Source: an uncultured Bacteroides sp. (lineage in GTDB: Bacteria > Bacteroidota > Bacteroidia > Bacteroidales > Bacteroidaceae). Taken from it: a stretch of DNA of 45,924 nt. Below the pieces are notes generated by a model. The model had not been told where the DNA came from. It searched no databases and worked only from the letters and a program-made list of their open reading frames with translations. Shown piece by piece: positions 17,901-25,676 of the stretch. A program made the position numbers and the translations under genes. Position 1 is the stretch's first letter, and every line of letters begins with the position of its first letter. The stretch is taken from positions 1 through 45,924 of the forward strand of contig NZ_CAUFUE010000034.1 of NCBI RefSeq assembly GCF_959029255.1, written 5' to 3'.

Positions 17901-18838
17901 TCGAAGAAGGTGAGTTGTGGCATACCAAGTATAATGAAAAGGCTGTGCCGTTCGATTTGATTATGGACTTGAAGTCAATCAATCAAGTCGAGAAGTTCCA
18001 TTACCTCCCCCGCGAAAATGCAGGAAACGGAACAATCCTGAAAGGCACTGTTTACTACAGCATGGATAAAGAGAACTGGACTGAAGCAGGAGCATTCGAG
18101 TGGAAGCGCGACAATGAAGTGAAGATATTTACATTTGCCCAAGCACCGACTGCACGTTACATCAAGATGAGTATCACCGAAGCTGTCGGTAACTATGGTT
18201 CCGGACAAGAGATTTACGTATTCAAAGTTCCTGGAACGGAAAGTTACTTGCCAGGCGATATCAACAACGACAAGTTGATTGATGAAAACGACCTGACCTC
18301 ATACACCAATTACACCGGATTGAGACGCGGCGACGCAGACTTTGAGGGATACATCAGCAATGGCGATTTGAACCGCAACGGTCTGATAGACGCCTACGAT
18401 ATTTCTGTCGTAGCCACTCAGCTCGAGGGTGGTGCCGATGGCGTCAAAGGTGAGAAAGTAGAAGGTAGCCTCAGCATCAGTACTCCAAAGCGTACATACG
18501 CCAAAGACGAAATAGTAGAGGTGTTGGTGAAAGGTTCCGGCTTGCGTTTTGTAAATGCTCTTAGCTTTGCTTTGCCTTACAACCCTGCCGATTATGAGTT
18601 TGTAAGCGTTCAACCGATAGCAATGAAAGAAATGGAGAACCTGACTAATGACAGACTCCACACCAATGGTACGAAGTCGTTGTATCCCACGTTTGTAAAT
18701 ATCGGAGAGCGCAAAGCGCTGGAAGGTGATGCTGATTTGTTCATCCTCAAACTTAAAGCTAAGCGGAATGTGACTTTCAACTTGAAGATAACAGACGGAT
18801 ATCTGGTAGATAAGCTACTGAATGTATGTAAGTTCTAA
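14978..18838 (+). CDS. GH31 multimodular glycosidase with Fn3, F5/8C, dockerin and cohesin-like modules
   Basis: A 1286-residue exported enzyme. After a signal peptide (about 1-33) come the GH31 N-terminal beta-sandwich (to about 260), the catalytic barrel (about 260-620) with the nucleophile in LKTDVAW (Asp427) and acid/base in WSGDQTGG (Asp479), and distal beta domains to about 840. Then Fn3 (about 860-950), F5/8C (about 950-1086), a dockerin with two Ca loops (DINNDKLIDEND near 1093 and DLNRNGLIDAYD near 1130) and a cohesin-like beta-sandwich (about 1164-1286). The barrel motifs LWTQSDLHP and IPTYIGSGLSGNPNICSDMDG resemble GH31 subfamily 18 alpha-N-acetylgalactosaminidases, which also carry CBM32 and dockerin modules; this specificity is inference. 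GH31 membership is secure. Confidence 0.9.
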   Translation: MNDLFSNLGKWKTMSFAFAMLLPSPYLSTQAVCGEKDNVAVVQQVPSVISVAKINPTTVEVLFSNQQRMTLDFYGDNIFRMFQDNNGDILRDPEAKPEAKILVSQPRKNVSKLDIKDDAGSISIITDKVKVEMDKKTALMKVINLATGATVLEEAEPILFDKERVTLKLKENPQEYFYGGGVQNGRFSHKGKTISIENQNSWTDGGVASPNPFYWSTNGYGLMWHTFKRGVYDFGREEKDIVKLFHQTDYLDVFVMVNEGAVPLLNDFYQLTGNPVLIPKFGFYQGHLNAYNRDYWKEDENGIPFEDGKRYKESQKDNGGIKESLNGEKNNYQFSARAVIDRYKNHDMPLGWLLPNDGYGAGYGQTETLDGNIQNLKDLAGYAHKNGVEIGLWTQSDLHPKEGISALLQRDIVKEVRDAGVRVLKTDVAWVGSGYSFGLNGITDVAQIMTYYGNDARPFIISLDGWAGTQRYAGIWSGDQTGGVWEYIRFHIPTYIGSGLSGNPNICSDMDGIFGGKNPAVNARDFQWKTFTPMQLNMDGWGANEKYPHALGEPVTSINRWYLKMKSEIMPYAYSIAKEAVDGLPMIRAMFLEYPNPYTLGKATQYQFLYGPYFLIAPIYQATKADEQGNDIRNGIYLPEGEWVDYFSGDLYQGGRIINNFASPLWKLPVFVKNGAIIPMTSPNNNVNETAKNLRIYELYPYGQSTFTEYDDDGITEEYRAGKGVSTLIESVVGPKGDVTVTIQPAQGDFNGFVKEKATEFKVNVTEKPKKVSATIGKSKLKLTEAQSMDEFLQKENVYFYDAKPNLNKFTTKGSEFEKEVITKNPQLLVKLAVTDITANRTTLKIDGFVFAPVDNTKVSTGSLTAPKAQVSEENTAAYTLKPTWNKIDNADYYEIEFDGMNYSTIKDTELLFEGLKVETAYDFKIRAVNKDGYSDWSAFSATTKKDPLEFAIHGITGETTAENQGRSLRRLFDLEEGELWHTKYNEKAVPFDLIMDLKSINQVEKFHYLPRENAGNGTILKGTVYYSMDKENWTEAGAFEWKRDNEVKIFTFAQAPTARYIKMSITEAVGNYGSGQEIYVFKVPGTESYLPGDINNDKLIDENDLTSYTNYTGLRRGDADFEGYISNGDLNRNGLIDAYDISVVATQLEGGADGVKGEKVEGSLSISTPKRTYAKDEIVEVLVKGSGLRFVNALSFALPYNPADYEFVSVQPIAMKEMENLTNDRLHTNGTKSLYPTFVNIGERKALEGDADLFILKLKAKRNVTFNLKITDGYLVDKLLNVCKF

Positions 18839-18850
18839 ATATTATGAGGG

Positions 18851-18992
18851 TGTGTCAAAACCCCTAATAAGATTATCATTCTGTCATGCTGAGCGTAGTC
18901 GAAGCATCTCCTTTCTATGTGAAAAGGGAGGAGATCCTTCGACAAGCTCAGGATGACAAAGCATAATGATAGTGAATTTTACTTTTGACACA
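18851..18992. repeat. MITE-like palindromic element with 10-bp terminal inverted repeats
   Basis: Ends TGTGTCAAAA (18851-18860) and TTTTGACACA (18983-18992) are perfect inverted repeats. Inside, TGTCATGCTGAGCGTAGTCG... (18882-18915) pairs imperfectly with 18921-18958 to form a long hairpin; the inner core resembles a palindrome widespread between genes of Bacteroidota. No ORF. It starts 13 bp after the GH31 stop. Confidence 0.7.
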
Positions 18993-19005
18993 TTTACACA
19001 TAAAT

Positions 19006-19048
19006 AAAAAACACGCTGGTGAGAAATTCTCACCAGCGTGTTTTTTTT
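19006..19048. terminator. Bidirectional intrinsic terminator between GH31 and the RsmI-like gene
   Basis: A perfect 20-bp inverted repeat (19006-19025 with 19027-19046), core ACACGCTGGTGAGAA, flanked by A-tract on the left and eight T on the right. It serves converging transcripts: GH31 on + and the methyltransferase on minus. Confidence 0.92.
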
Positions 19049-19064
19049 ATTCCTTCTTTCCCTC

Positions 19065-19769
19065 CTATTTATAAAGTAGAAAAATACAAGGTATTTTAGA
19101 AAGGTCGGGAACTTTCCCCTGCCATTCTTTTACAGTCTTGGTCTTGATATACTCCCCTTCGCAAGTGATGTTTGCCGCAATACAAAGTTTGGTTTGCGGG
19201 CGGCAATTATGCAGAATATCCTCTACCATCTTATTATTACGATAAGGAGTTTCAATGAAAAGTTGAGTCTGGCTCTCGGCATATACACGCTGTTCCAGCA
19301 TCTTCAGCTTCTTGGCACGTTCACCCGGTTCAATCGGCAAATAACCGTTGAAGGCGAAACTCTGCCCGTTGAACCCTGATCCCATGACAGACATGATAAT
19401 GGAAGAAGGTCCCACCAAAGGAACCACTTTCAGGTTTTTACGTTGAGCAATGGCAACCACATCCGCACCCGGATCGGCCACTGCCGGACAACCGGCTTCC
19501 GATATCACCCCCATCGGGTTTCCCGCCTCAAGCGGTTTCAGATATCCGGAGATATCCTCGGGCGATGTATGTTTGTTCAGCGTATAAAAAGTAAGCGCAT
19601 CAATATCTATCTCCCTATCCACCTTTTTCAGGAAACGACGTGCCGACCGCACATCCTCCACTATAAAATGACGGATACCCAGAGTAATCCCCTTATTATA
19701 AGAAGGTAAAACCGCTTCAACAGGAGTATCACCCAAAGTGACGGGTAAAAGATAAAGAGCAGGTTCCAT
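19065..19769 (-). CDS. RsmI-like SAM-dependent methyltransferase (tetrapyrrole methylase family), short form
   Basis: A 234-residue protein with the RsmI/tetrapyrrole-methylase fold: N-terminal LYLLPVTLGD, the hallmark VISEAGCPAVADPG (88-101; compare SDAGTP.ISDPG in RsmI), VPLVGPSSIIMSVMGSG and QLFIETPYRNNKMVEDIL. RsmI methylates the 2'-O of C1402 in 16S rRNA. This protein is about 50 residues shorter than typical RsmI and lacks its C-terminal helical domain, so it may be a paralogue with another target. Its ATG overlaps the fabI stop by one base (TAATG), so translation is probably coupled to fabI. Confidence 0.85.
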   Translation of the reverse strand: MEPALYLLPVTLGDTPVEAVLPSYNKGITLGIRHFIVEDVRSARRFLKKVDREIDIDALTFYTLNKHTSPEDISGYLKPLEAGNPMGVISEAGCPAVADPGADVVAIAQRKNLKVVPLVGPSSIIMSVMGSGFNGQSFAFNGYLPIEPGERAKKLKMLEQRVYAESQTQLFIETPYRNNKMVEDILHNCRPQTKLCIAANITCEGEYIKTKTVKEWQGKVPDLSKIPCIFLLYK

Positions 19770-20626
19770 TATCCGTAAATGATATTTCCATTCTCGTCCT
19801 TGTACTCATCCAGCCCCTTTTCATAAGTAGCCATGGCACGAAGACTCATACCTACACTGGAGAAACCGCCGTCGTGGAACAAATTCTGCATGGTAACCTT
19901 ACGGGTGAGGTCAGAGAACATAACGATACAGTAGTCCGCACACTCGTCAGCCGAAGCATTACCCAGCGGAGACATACGGTTGGCAAAGTCGAATAGTTTA
20001 TCCATCCCCTTCACGCCCGAACCGGCAGTGGTCATTGTAGGAGACTGGGAAATGGTGTTGACACGTACATTATGTTCGCGTCCGTAGATGTAACCGAAAC
20101 TGCGGGCGATAGATTCCAGCAAAGCCTTGGCATCTGCCATGTCATTGTAACCATAGAACGTGCGTTGCGCAGCCACATAACTCAAAGCCAGAATTGAACC
20201 ATATTCTGCAATAGCATTCATCTTCTTGGCAGCCTGTATCATCTTGTGGAAAGAGACGGCGGAAATATCCAACGTCTTGTCCAACATATCATAATCAAGA
20301 TCATCGTAAGTACGTTTCTTGCGTACATTGGGAGACATACCGATGGAGTGGAGCACAAAGTCAATCTGACCACCCAACACTTCCATAGAACGTTTGAAGA
20401 CATTCTCCAAATCTTCCACACTTGTAGCATCAGCCGCAATCACTTCGCAATTCAGTTTCTCGGCAAGAGCCGATACTTCACCCATGCGCACAGCGACCGG
20501 TGTATTGGACAAGGTGATAGTCGCACCTTCTTCTACTGCTTTTTCCGCTACTTTCCAGGCAATGGACTGCTCATTCAGAGCACCGAATATAATGCCTCTT
20601 TTTCCTTTCAACAAATTGTAACTCAT
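19769..20626 (-). CDS. fabI: Enoyl-[acyl-carrier-protein] reductase (NADH)
   Basis: A 285-residue Rossmann-fold reductase that completes each fatty acid elongation cycle by reducing trans-2-enoyl-ACP; cytoplasmic. It has the FabI-type nucleotide site GIIFGALNEQSIAWKVA, the LHSIGMSP segment and the catalytic Tyr160-x6-Lys167 (YNDMADAK), with Tyr150 in SYVAAQR. The substrate-binding TAGSGVKG loop is present. Housekeeping gene, transcribed against both PULs; an exact -7 box on the minus strand lies 27 nt upstream. The RsmI-like gene follows with a one-base overlap. Confidence 0.97.
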   Translation of the reverse strand: MSYNLLKGKRGIIFGALNEQSIAWKVAEKAVEEGATITLSNTPVAVRMGEVSALAEKLNCEVIAADATSVEDLENVFKRSMEVLGGQIDFVLHSIGMSPNVRKKRTYDDLDYDMLDKTLDISAVSFHKMIQAAKKMNAIAEYGSILALSYVAAQRTFYGYNDMADAKALLESIARSFGYIYGREHNVRVNTISQSPTMTTAGSGVKGMDKLFDFANRMSPLGNASADECADYCIVMFSDLTRKVTMQNLFHDGGFSSVGMSLRAMATYEKGLDEYKDENGNIIYG

Positions 20627-20652
20627 ACCTATTATTTACTAAAATTCGGTGG

Positions 20653-20660
20653 CAAAGATA
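20653..20660 (-). promoter_or_regulatory. TAnnTTTG -7 box for fabI
   Basis: Plus-strand CAAAGATA reads TATCTTTG on the minus strand, an exact -7 consensus, 27 nt before the fabI ATG. Confidence 0.6.
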
Positions 20661-20763
20661 CAAAGTTTCTGCATAAAAAACCGGAAAGTGTGCAAAGAAA
20701 AGGCTGAAACCCAAAAAAATACACCAAAACCAACAATAAGTACACATCGTTTCATCCAAAGCC

Positions 20764-20777
20764 CGATACATTTGCAA
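20764..20777 (+). promoter_or_regulatory. Promoter of the GH28 operon sharing a 14-mer with the susC promoter of PUL 2
   Basis: CGATACATTTGCAA contains TACATTTG (20767-20774), an exact -7 box. The identical 14-mer sits at 29621-29634 before the second susC gene. The leader to the GH28 ATG is about 240 nt and contains a palindrome at 20855-20882 (CGTAAGC...GCTTACG) whose flanks extend the stem. No ORF is supportable in 20661-21017. Confidence 0.5.
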
Positions 20778-20854
20778 TCGGTAATTAAGAGGTTTTTTCA
20801 TAATATTTATTTAAGGTTAGAATTAGGTTAACATGAATCATTTATTATTTCTTT

Positions 20855-20882
20855 CGTAAGCCGCTCGCGAGAGTCGCTTACG
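20855..20882. repeat. Palindrome in the GH28 leader
   Basis: CGTAAGCCGCTC pairs with GAGTCGCTTACG with two mismatches around GCGA, and weaker pairing of TTATTAT/ATAATAA flanks extends the stem. No U-tract follows. It could be an operator or a leader hairpin. Confidence 0.45.
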
Positions 20883-21017
20883 GGAGGATAATAAGAAAGT
20901 TATAAGCTGAAAGTAAATAAGTTGAAAATCAATAACCGAATACTATGAAAATGTCTCTCTTTAATTAACCTCCGTAATTTGTAATTAGTAACTTGTAAAT
21001 TAAATATAGTATCACGA

Positions 21018-22616
21018 ATGAACACATTTATTAAAAAGCTGATTGCGCTCGCCGTTTTTTCCCTGCCACTGCTACCCATACAGCATGCAGCATTTGCGCA
21101 AAACGGAAGTTTGATAGACGAAAGCATCTACAAGAACCTTCCTTTCGATATGCCCAAAGTGGAACAACCTTCATTCCCCGATTATACGGTCAGCATCTTG
21201 GAATTCGGTGCCAAGAGCGACGGTATCACACTGAACACCCAAGCAATCAACAACGCCATCAAGGCGGTAAATGCCAAGGGTGGCGGTAAAGTCGTCATTC
21301 CCGAAGGACTGTGGCTGACAGGCCCCATAGAGCTACTGAGCAATGTAAACTTATATACCGAAAAAAATGCGTTGATACTGTTTACAGACGATTTCAACGC
21401 CTACCCCATCATCAAAACTTCGTTTGAGGGACTGGAAACCCGCCGTTGCCAGTCCCCTATCTCTGCACTGAATGCCGAAAACATCGCTATTACAGGCTAT
21501 GGCGTATTCGACGGTTCGGGCGACAGCTGGCGTCCCGTAAAACAAGGCAAACTCACCGCCGGGCAGTGGAGCGAGCTGGTAAAATCGGGCGGTGTGGTAG
21601 ATAATTCCGTATGGTATCCCACCGCAGGCTCTCTGAAAGGAGCATTGGCATGCAAGGAATTCAATAACCCCGAAGGCATTGAAACCGAAGAAGAATGGAA
21701 TGAAATCCGTCCATGGCTTCGTCCGGTACTGCTGAATATCGTCAAAAGCAAGAAAGTGCTGCTCGAAGGTGTCACTTTCAAGAACTCTCCGAGCTGGTGC
21801 CTGCACCCGCTATCTTGCGAACACATCACCATCCATCAGGTAAAGGTATTCAATCCCTGGTATTCCCAGAACGGTGACGCCTTAGACCTAGAGTCATGCA
21901 ACAATGCACTGATTATCAACAATATTTTCGATGCTGGGGACGATGCCATCTGCATCAAATCCGGTAAAGACGAAGATGGCCGGAAGCGTGGCGAACCTTG
22001 CCAGAACGTAATCGTAATGAACAACACCGTATTGCACGGACACGGCGGTTTTGTGGTAGGCAGCGAGATGTCGGGCGGCGTGAAGAACGTCTACGTAACG
22101 GATTGCACCTTCCTGGGTACCGACGTAGGTCTGCGCTTCAAAAGTACCCGTGGCCGTGGCGGAGTGGTGGAAGGTATCTACATCCACAACATCCACATGA
22201 TTGACATACCCCACGAAGCATTACTGTTCGACCTTTTCTACGGCGGCAAAGGTGCGGGCGAAGAAACGGAAGAAGAACTGGAAGGGCGGATGCAAGCCGC
22301 CATCCCGCCGGTGACCGTTGAAACACCTTCATTCCGTGATATCCACATCTCAAACGTCATTTGCAAAGGCTCAGGACGTGCCATGTTCTTCAACGGACTG
22401 CCCGAAATGCCCATCAGGAACGTGACGGTGAAAAATGTGATTATCAGTGACGCCAAAGAGGGCATCGTTATCAGCCAGGCACAAGGTGTAACGCTGAAAA
22501 ATATCCGCATTGAAACCAAAGGGAACACTCTGAAGGTGAAGAACGCCAAGGAACTGAAAGTGGAAGGTAAGGAATATCCCGTGATTGATGCAAAAGGCAA
22601 GACACTGGATTTCTAA
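21018..22616 (+). CDS. GH28 polygalacturonase-family enzyme, exported
   Basis: A 532-residue right-handed beta-helix hydrolase. Signal peptide MNTFIKKLIALAVFSLPLLPIQHAAFA; then the pectate-lyase-like SILEFGAKSDGITLNTQAINNAI start. All four GH28 active-site motifs are visible: NGDALD (Asp287, in place of NTDG), DD (308-309), HGHGG (His342) and RFK (373-375). The family cleaves alpha-1,4 or alpha-1,2 galacturonic acid linkages; NGD instead of NTD is common in bacterial exo-type or rhamnogalacturonan-active members. First gene of PUL 2, ended by its own terminator. Confidence 0.92.
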   Translation: MNTFIKKLIALAVFSLPLLPIQHAAFAQNGSLIDESIYKNLPFDMPKVEQPSFPDYTVSILEFGAKSDGITLNTQAINNAIKAVNAKGGGKVVIPEGLWLTGPIELLSNVNLYTEKNALILFTDDFNAYPIIKTSFEGLETRRCQSPISALNAENIAITGYGVFDGSGDSWRPVKQGKLTAGQWSELVKSGGVVDNSVWYPTAGSLKGALACKEFNNPEGIETEEEWNEIRPWLRPVLLNIVKSKKVLLEGVTFKNSPSWCLHPLSCEHITIHQVKVFNPWYSQNGDALDLESCNNALIINNIFDAGDDAICIKSGKDEDGRKRGEPCQNVIVMNNTVLHGHGGFVVGSEMSGGVKNVYVTDCTFLGTDVGLRFKSTRGRGGVVEGIYIHNIHMIDIPHEALLFDLFYGGKGAGEETEEELEGRMQAAIPPVTVETPSFRDIHISNVICKGSGRAMFFNGLPEMPIRNVTVKNVIISDAKEGIVISQAQGVTLKNIRIETKGNTLKVKNAKELKVEGKEYPVIDAKGKTLDF

Positions 22617-22644
22617 TAGTTTTCAATTAGCAATAAGCTCAAGG

Positions 22645-22691
22645 CAGACAGTTTTTTTATCAAAATGAAGAGAACTGTCTGTTCTTTTTAG
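22645..22691 (+). terminator. Terminator after GH28
   Basis: CAGACAGTT (22645-22653) pairs with AACTGTCTG (22673-22681), followed by TTCTTTTT. A -7 box for the next gene overlaps its downstream edge. Confidence 0.7.
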
Positions 22692-22693
22692 CT

Positions 22694-22701
22694 TAAATTT
22701 G
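22694..22701 (+). promoter_or_regulatory. TAnnTTTG -7 box for the DUF4861 gene
   Basis: TAAATTTG, exact -7 match, 29 nt before the ATG at 22730 and directly after the GH28 terminator. Confidence 0.5.
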
Positions 22702-22729
22702 CGTCTTCATTAATTAAACACAATACCTT

Positions 22730-23959
22730 ATGAAAACGACCCTTTTAACCGGTTTCCTACTGTTATGCGCAGGTACACTTACCGCACAGTCACAAACAGG
22801 CGTCCAAACAATCACCGTAGAAGTCAGCAACACCTGGAGCAAAGACAAAACAGATGCTCCCGTTGTACTGAAAATCAATGACCTGAAACCCGGTTTCCGG
22901 GTACGCTCCGCCGTTGTGATGAACGGCAACGAAGAAATTCCTTCTCAACTGGACGACCTGGACGGTGACCTGAAAGCCGATGAACTGGCTTTCGTCATCG
23001 ACCTGCCCGCACAGAGCAAAAAGGAACTCACCGTCACCCTCTCTTCCGCCAAAACGAACAAGAATTATCCCGCACGAGTTTTCGCCGAACTGCTGGTGCG
23101 TGAACCTAAAAAACAGAAACATGCTCCCGTACAATCGGTTACAGTTCCGGGCACTACCAATTTCTATAACATGCTGCAACATCACGGCCCTGCTTTCGAG
23201 TCGGAGCTCGTAGCATATCGAGTATATTTCAATCAGAAACAGACCGTTGACCCATACGGCAAGTTCCATAAGGGACTGGAAATCAAAGAAAGCCAATTCT
23301 ATCCCACTGACGAACAATTGGCACGAGGTTTTGGCGACGACGTCCTGATGGTAGGAAACAGTTGCGGCATCGGCGCCTTGAAGGGTTGGGACGGAACTAA
23401 AGCCACTCATATAGAGCCGGTAGCTTTCCGCACCGAACGCATCCTCGCATACGGTCCCATCCGCACCGTGACCGATATAGAAGTAAAGGGTTGGGACTAT
23501 CAAGGCAAAGAGCTGAATATGACCAACCGCTATATCCTCTACGCCGGACACCGCGACCTGCTGGTAGAGACTTTTTTTGACGAACCGTTGGAAGACGAAG
23601 TTTTCTGCACCGGCGTACAAAATATCATGGGTAACCAAACCCTCTCCGACTCCGACCACAAGGGACTGGTAGGCAGTTGGGGAAGACACTGGCCCGTAAA
23701 CGACACCGTGAAATATGCCAAAGAAACCGTAGGCATAGCCACCTATATCCCGCAGAAGTACGTTCGCAAGGAAGTGAAAGATAAGGACAACTTCCTCTAT
23801 ACCGTCTCTGCACCGGGCAGCGACCGCTTTCATTACTATACCATGTTCACCTCCTGCAAAGAGACCTTCGGCTATCCCACACCGGAAGCCTGGTTTGCCT
23901 ATATGCGGGACTGGAAAAAAGAACTGGAACAGGAGGTGAAAGTAAAGGTGATGAAATAA
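22730..23959 (+). CDS. DUF4861-family exported protein
   Basis: A 409-residue secreted protein (signal peptide MKTTLLTGFLLLCAGTLTAQ). I recognise the DUF4861 pattern: an N-terminal beta domain with VVLKINDLKPGFRVRSAVV and DLDGDLKADELAFVIDLP, then a large beta-sandwich-like region with YGKFHKGLEIKESQFYP, GNSCGIGALKGWDG, RYILYAGHRDLLVETFFDEPL and FHYYTMFTSCKE. The family is common in pectin PULs of Bacteroidota. I know of no established activity to assign; candidates are a sugar-acid-active enzyme or lyase-like fold. It is 22 bp from the GH43 gene, so the two form an operon. Confidence 0.75.
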   Translation: MKTTLLTGFLLLCAGTLTAQSQTGVQTITVEVSNTWSKDKTDAPVVLKINDLKPGFRVRSAVVMNGNEEIPSQLDDLDGDLKADELAFVIDLPAQSKKELTVTLSSAKTNKNYPARVFAELLVREPKKQKHAPVQSVTVPGTTNFYNMLQHHGPAFESELVAYRVYFNQKQTVDPYGKFHKGLEIKESQFYPTDEQLARGFGDDVLMVGNSCGIGALKGWDGTKATHIEPVAFRTERILAYGPIRTVTDIEVKGWDYQGKELNMTNRYILYAGHRDLLVETFFDEPLEDEVFCTGVQNIMGNQTLSDSDHKGLVGSWGRHWPVNDTVKYAKETVGIATYIPQKYVRKEVKDKDNFLYTVSAPGSDRFHYYTMFTSCKETFGYPTPEAWFAYMRDWKKELEQEVKVKVMK

Positions 23960-23981
23960 ATAGAAAACGAAATAATAAACC

Positions 23982-25661
23982 ATGAAAACCAAAAACATCA
24001 TTTTAGGCCTCAGCCTACTGCTTGCCCTACCGCTGGCAGCTCAAGAAAAAAATTACGTATCCGAGGTGTGGGTACCCGACCTGGGAAACAGGAAGTATAA
24101 AAATCCGGTACTTTACGCCGATTACTCCGACCCCGACGCTTGCCGTGTAGGCGATGATTTCTACCTGACCTCTTCCAGTTTCAACTGCCTGCCCGGTCTT
24201 CAAATTCTTCACTCCAAAGACCTTGTGAACTGGACTATCATCGGTGCCGCCGTGCCCTACGCATTGGCTCCCATCGAAACGCCTGAACGGCCGGAACACG
24301 GCAATCGCGTATGGGCTCCCGCAATCCGCCACCATAACGGCGAGTTCTACATATTTTGGGGAGACCCCGACCAAGGCGCTTTCATGGTGAAAGCCAAAAA
24401 TCCGAAAGGTCCGTGGACAGAACCTGTATTGGTGAAACCGGGGAAAGGCATCATCGACACCTGCCCCTTCTGGGACGAAGACGGCAAAGTCTACATGGTA
24501 CACGCCTATGCCGGTAGCCGCGCGCAGTTGAAAAGCGTCATCTCCATCTGCGAACTGAACGCCGAAGCAACCCGAGCCATCACTCCCTCGCGCATCGTCT
24601 TCGACGGTCACGAAGCACACGAAACCTGCGAAGGTCCGAAGTTCTACAAGCGGGGCGATTATTACTACATCTTCCATCCGGCAGGCGGTGTGCCCACGGG
24701 TTGGCAGGTAGTGCTCCGCTCCAAAAACGTATACGGCCCATACGAGTGGAAAACCGTGATGGCACAGGGCGACAGTCCTATCAACGGCCCCCACCAGGGT
24801 GCGTGGGTCGATACCCCGACCGGCGAAGATTGGTTCCTGCACTTTCAGGATGTAGGCGCTTACGGTCGTCTGGTGCATCTGCAACCCATGAAGTGGGTGA
24901 ACGACTGGCCTGTTATCGGCATCGACAAGGACGGTGACGGCTGTGGTGAACCCGTATTGACTTATAAGAAACCGAACGTGGGCAAGACCTATCCCATCTG
25001 TACCCCGCAGGAGAGTGACGAGTTCGATGGTTACACGCTGTCTCCGCAGTGGCAATGGCATGCCAATATCAACGAGAAGTGGGCATACTGCGCAGGCGAC
25101 CGTAGTTTTATACGTCTTTACTCCTACCCGGTGGTAAACGAATACAAGAATCTGTGGGATGTAGCCAACCTGCTTTTACAAAAGACTCCTTCCAACAATT
25201 TCACGGCTACCATGAAGCTGACCTTCAAGCCCGTAAAGAAGTACAAAGGCGAACGTACCGGACTGGTCGTGATGGGTATGGACTACTCCGGACTGATTTT
25301 GGAGAATACGGACAAAGGCCTGGTTCTTTCACAGGTTTCTTGCCCGAAAGCCGATAAAGGTAAGCCGGAGCAGGTTAACGGAAGTGTGGACTTGACTGAT
25401 AATACGGTTTATCTGAGAGTGAAGTTCAGCACCGACGGAAAGAACATCAAAGGCAGTGAAGGCGGGCATGACCTCGTGGTGATGTGCAACTTCAGCTACA
25501 GCCTTGACGGAAAGAAGTATCAGCCACTCGGCCAGCCGTTCCAGGCAAAAGAAGGCAAATGGATTGGAACTAAGGTAGGCATGTTCTGCACCCGTCCCGC
25601 TATCGTCACCAATGATGGCGGCTGGGCTGATGTAGACTGGTTCAGAATCACCAAGAAATAA
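23982..25661 (+). CDS. GH43 beta-xylosidase/alpha-L-arabinofuranosidase-family enzyme
   Basis: A 559-residue exported enzyme (signal peptide to about Ala20). The five-bladed propeller carries the GH43 trio: base Asp50 (YSDPDA), pKa-tuning Asp159 (IDTCPFWDEDG) and acid Glu217 (CEGPKFYKRGDYYYIF). From about residue 345 a beta-sandwich module (EFDGYTLSPQWQWHANINEKWAYC...) follows, typical of subfamily 12-like and related long GH43 enzymes. Family activities are release of arabinofuranose, xylose or galactose from side chains. It shares a transcript with the DUF4861 gene; an array of GATATATAG repeats starts 16 bp after its stop. Confidence 0.92.
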   Translation: MKTKNIILGLSLLLALPLAAQEKNYVSEVWVPDLGNRKYKNPVLYADYSDPDACRVGDDFYLTSSSFNCLPGLQILHSKDLVNWTIIGAAVPYALAPIETPERPEHGNRVWAPAIRHHNGEFYIFWGDPDQGAFMVKAKNPKGPWTEPVLVKPGKGIIDTCPFWDEDGKVYMVHAYAGSRAQLKSVISICELNAEATRAITPSRIVFDGHEAHETCEGPKFYKRGDYYYIFHPAGGVPTGWQVVLRSKNVYGPYEWKTVMAQGDSPINGPHQGAWVDTPTGEDWFLHFQDVGAYGRLVHLQPMKWVNDWPVIGIDKDGDGCGEPVLTYKKPNVGKTYPICTPQESDEFDGYTLSPQWQWHANINEKWAYCAGDRSFIRLYSYPVVNEYKNLWDVANLLLQKTPSNNFTATMKLTFKPVKKYKGERTGLVVMGMDYSGLILENTDKGLVLSQVSCPKADKGKPEQVNGSVDLTDNTVYLRVKFSTDGKNIKGSEGGHDLVVMCNFSYSLDGKKYQPLGQPFQAKEGKWIGTKVGMFCTRPAIVTNDGGWADVDWFRITKK

Positions 25662-25676
25662 GTATCGTATCCGCCT

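Noticed and set aside
22790..24001. Long open frame (403 codons) on the minus strand
   Set aside because: Antisense to the DUF4861 gene, which has a signal peptide, family motifs and promoter; the minus frame gives Phe/Tyr/His-rich sequence with no domain.
24027..25061. Minus-strand open frame of 344 codons
   Set aside because: Antisense shadow of GH43, produced by GC-rich codon use; no recognisable fold.
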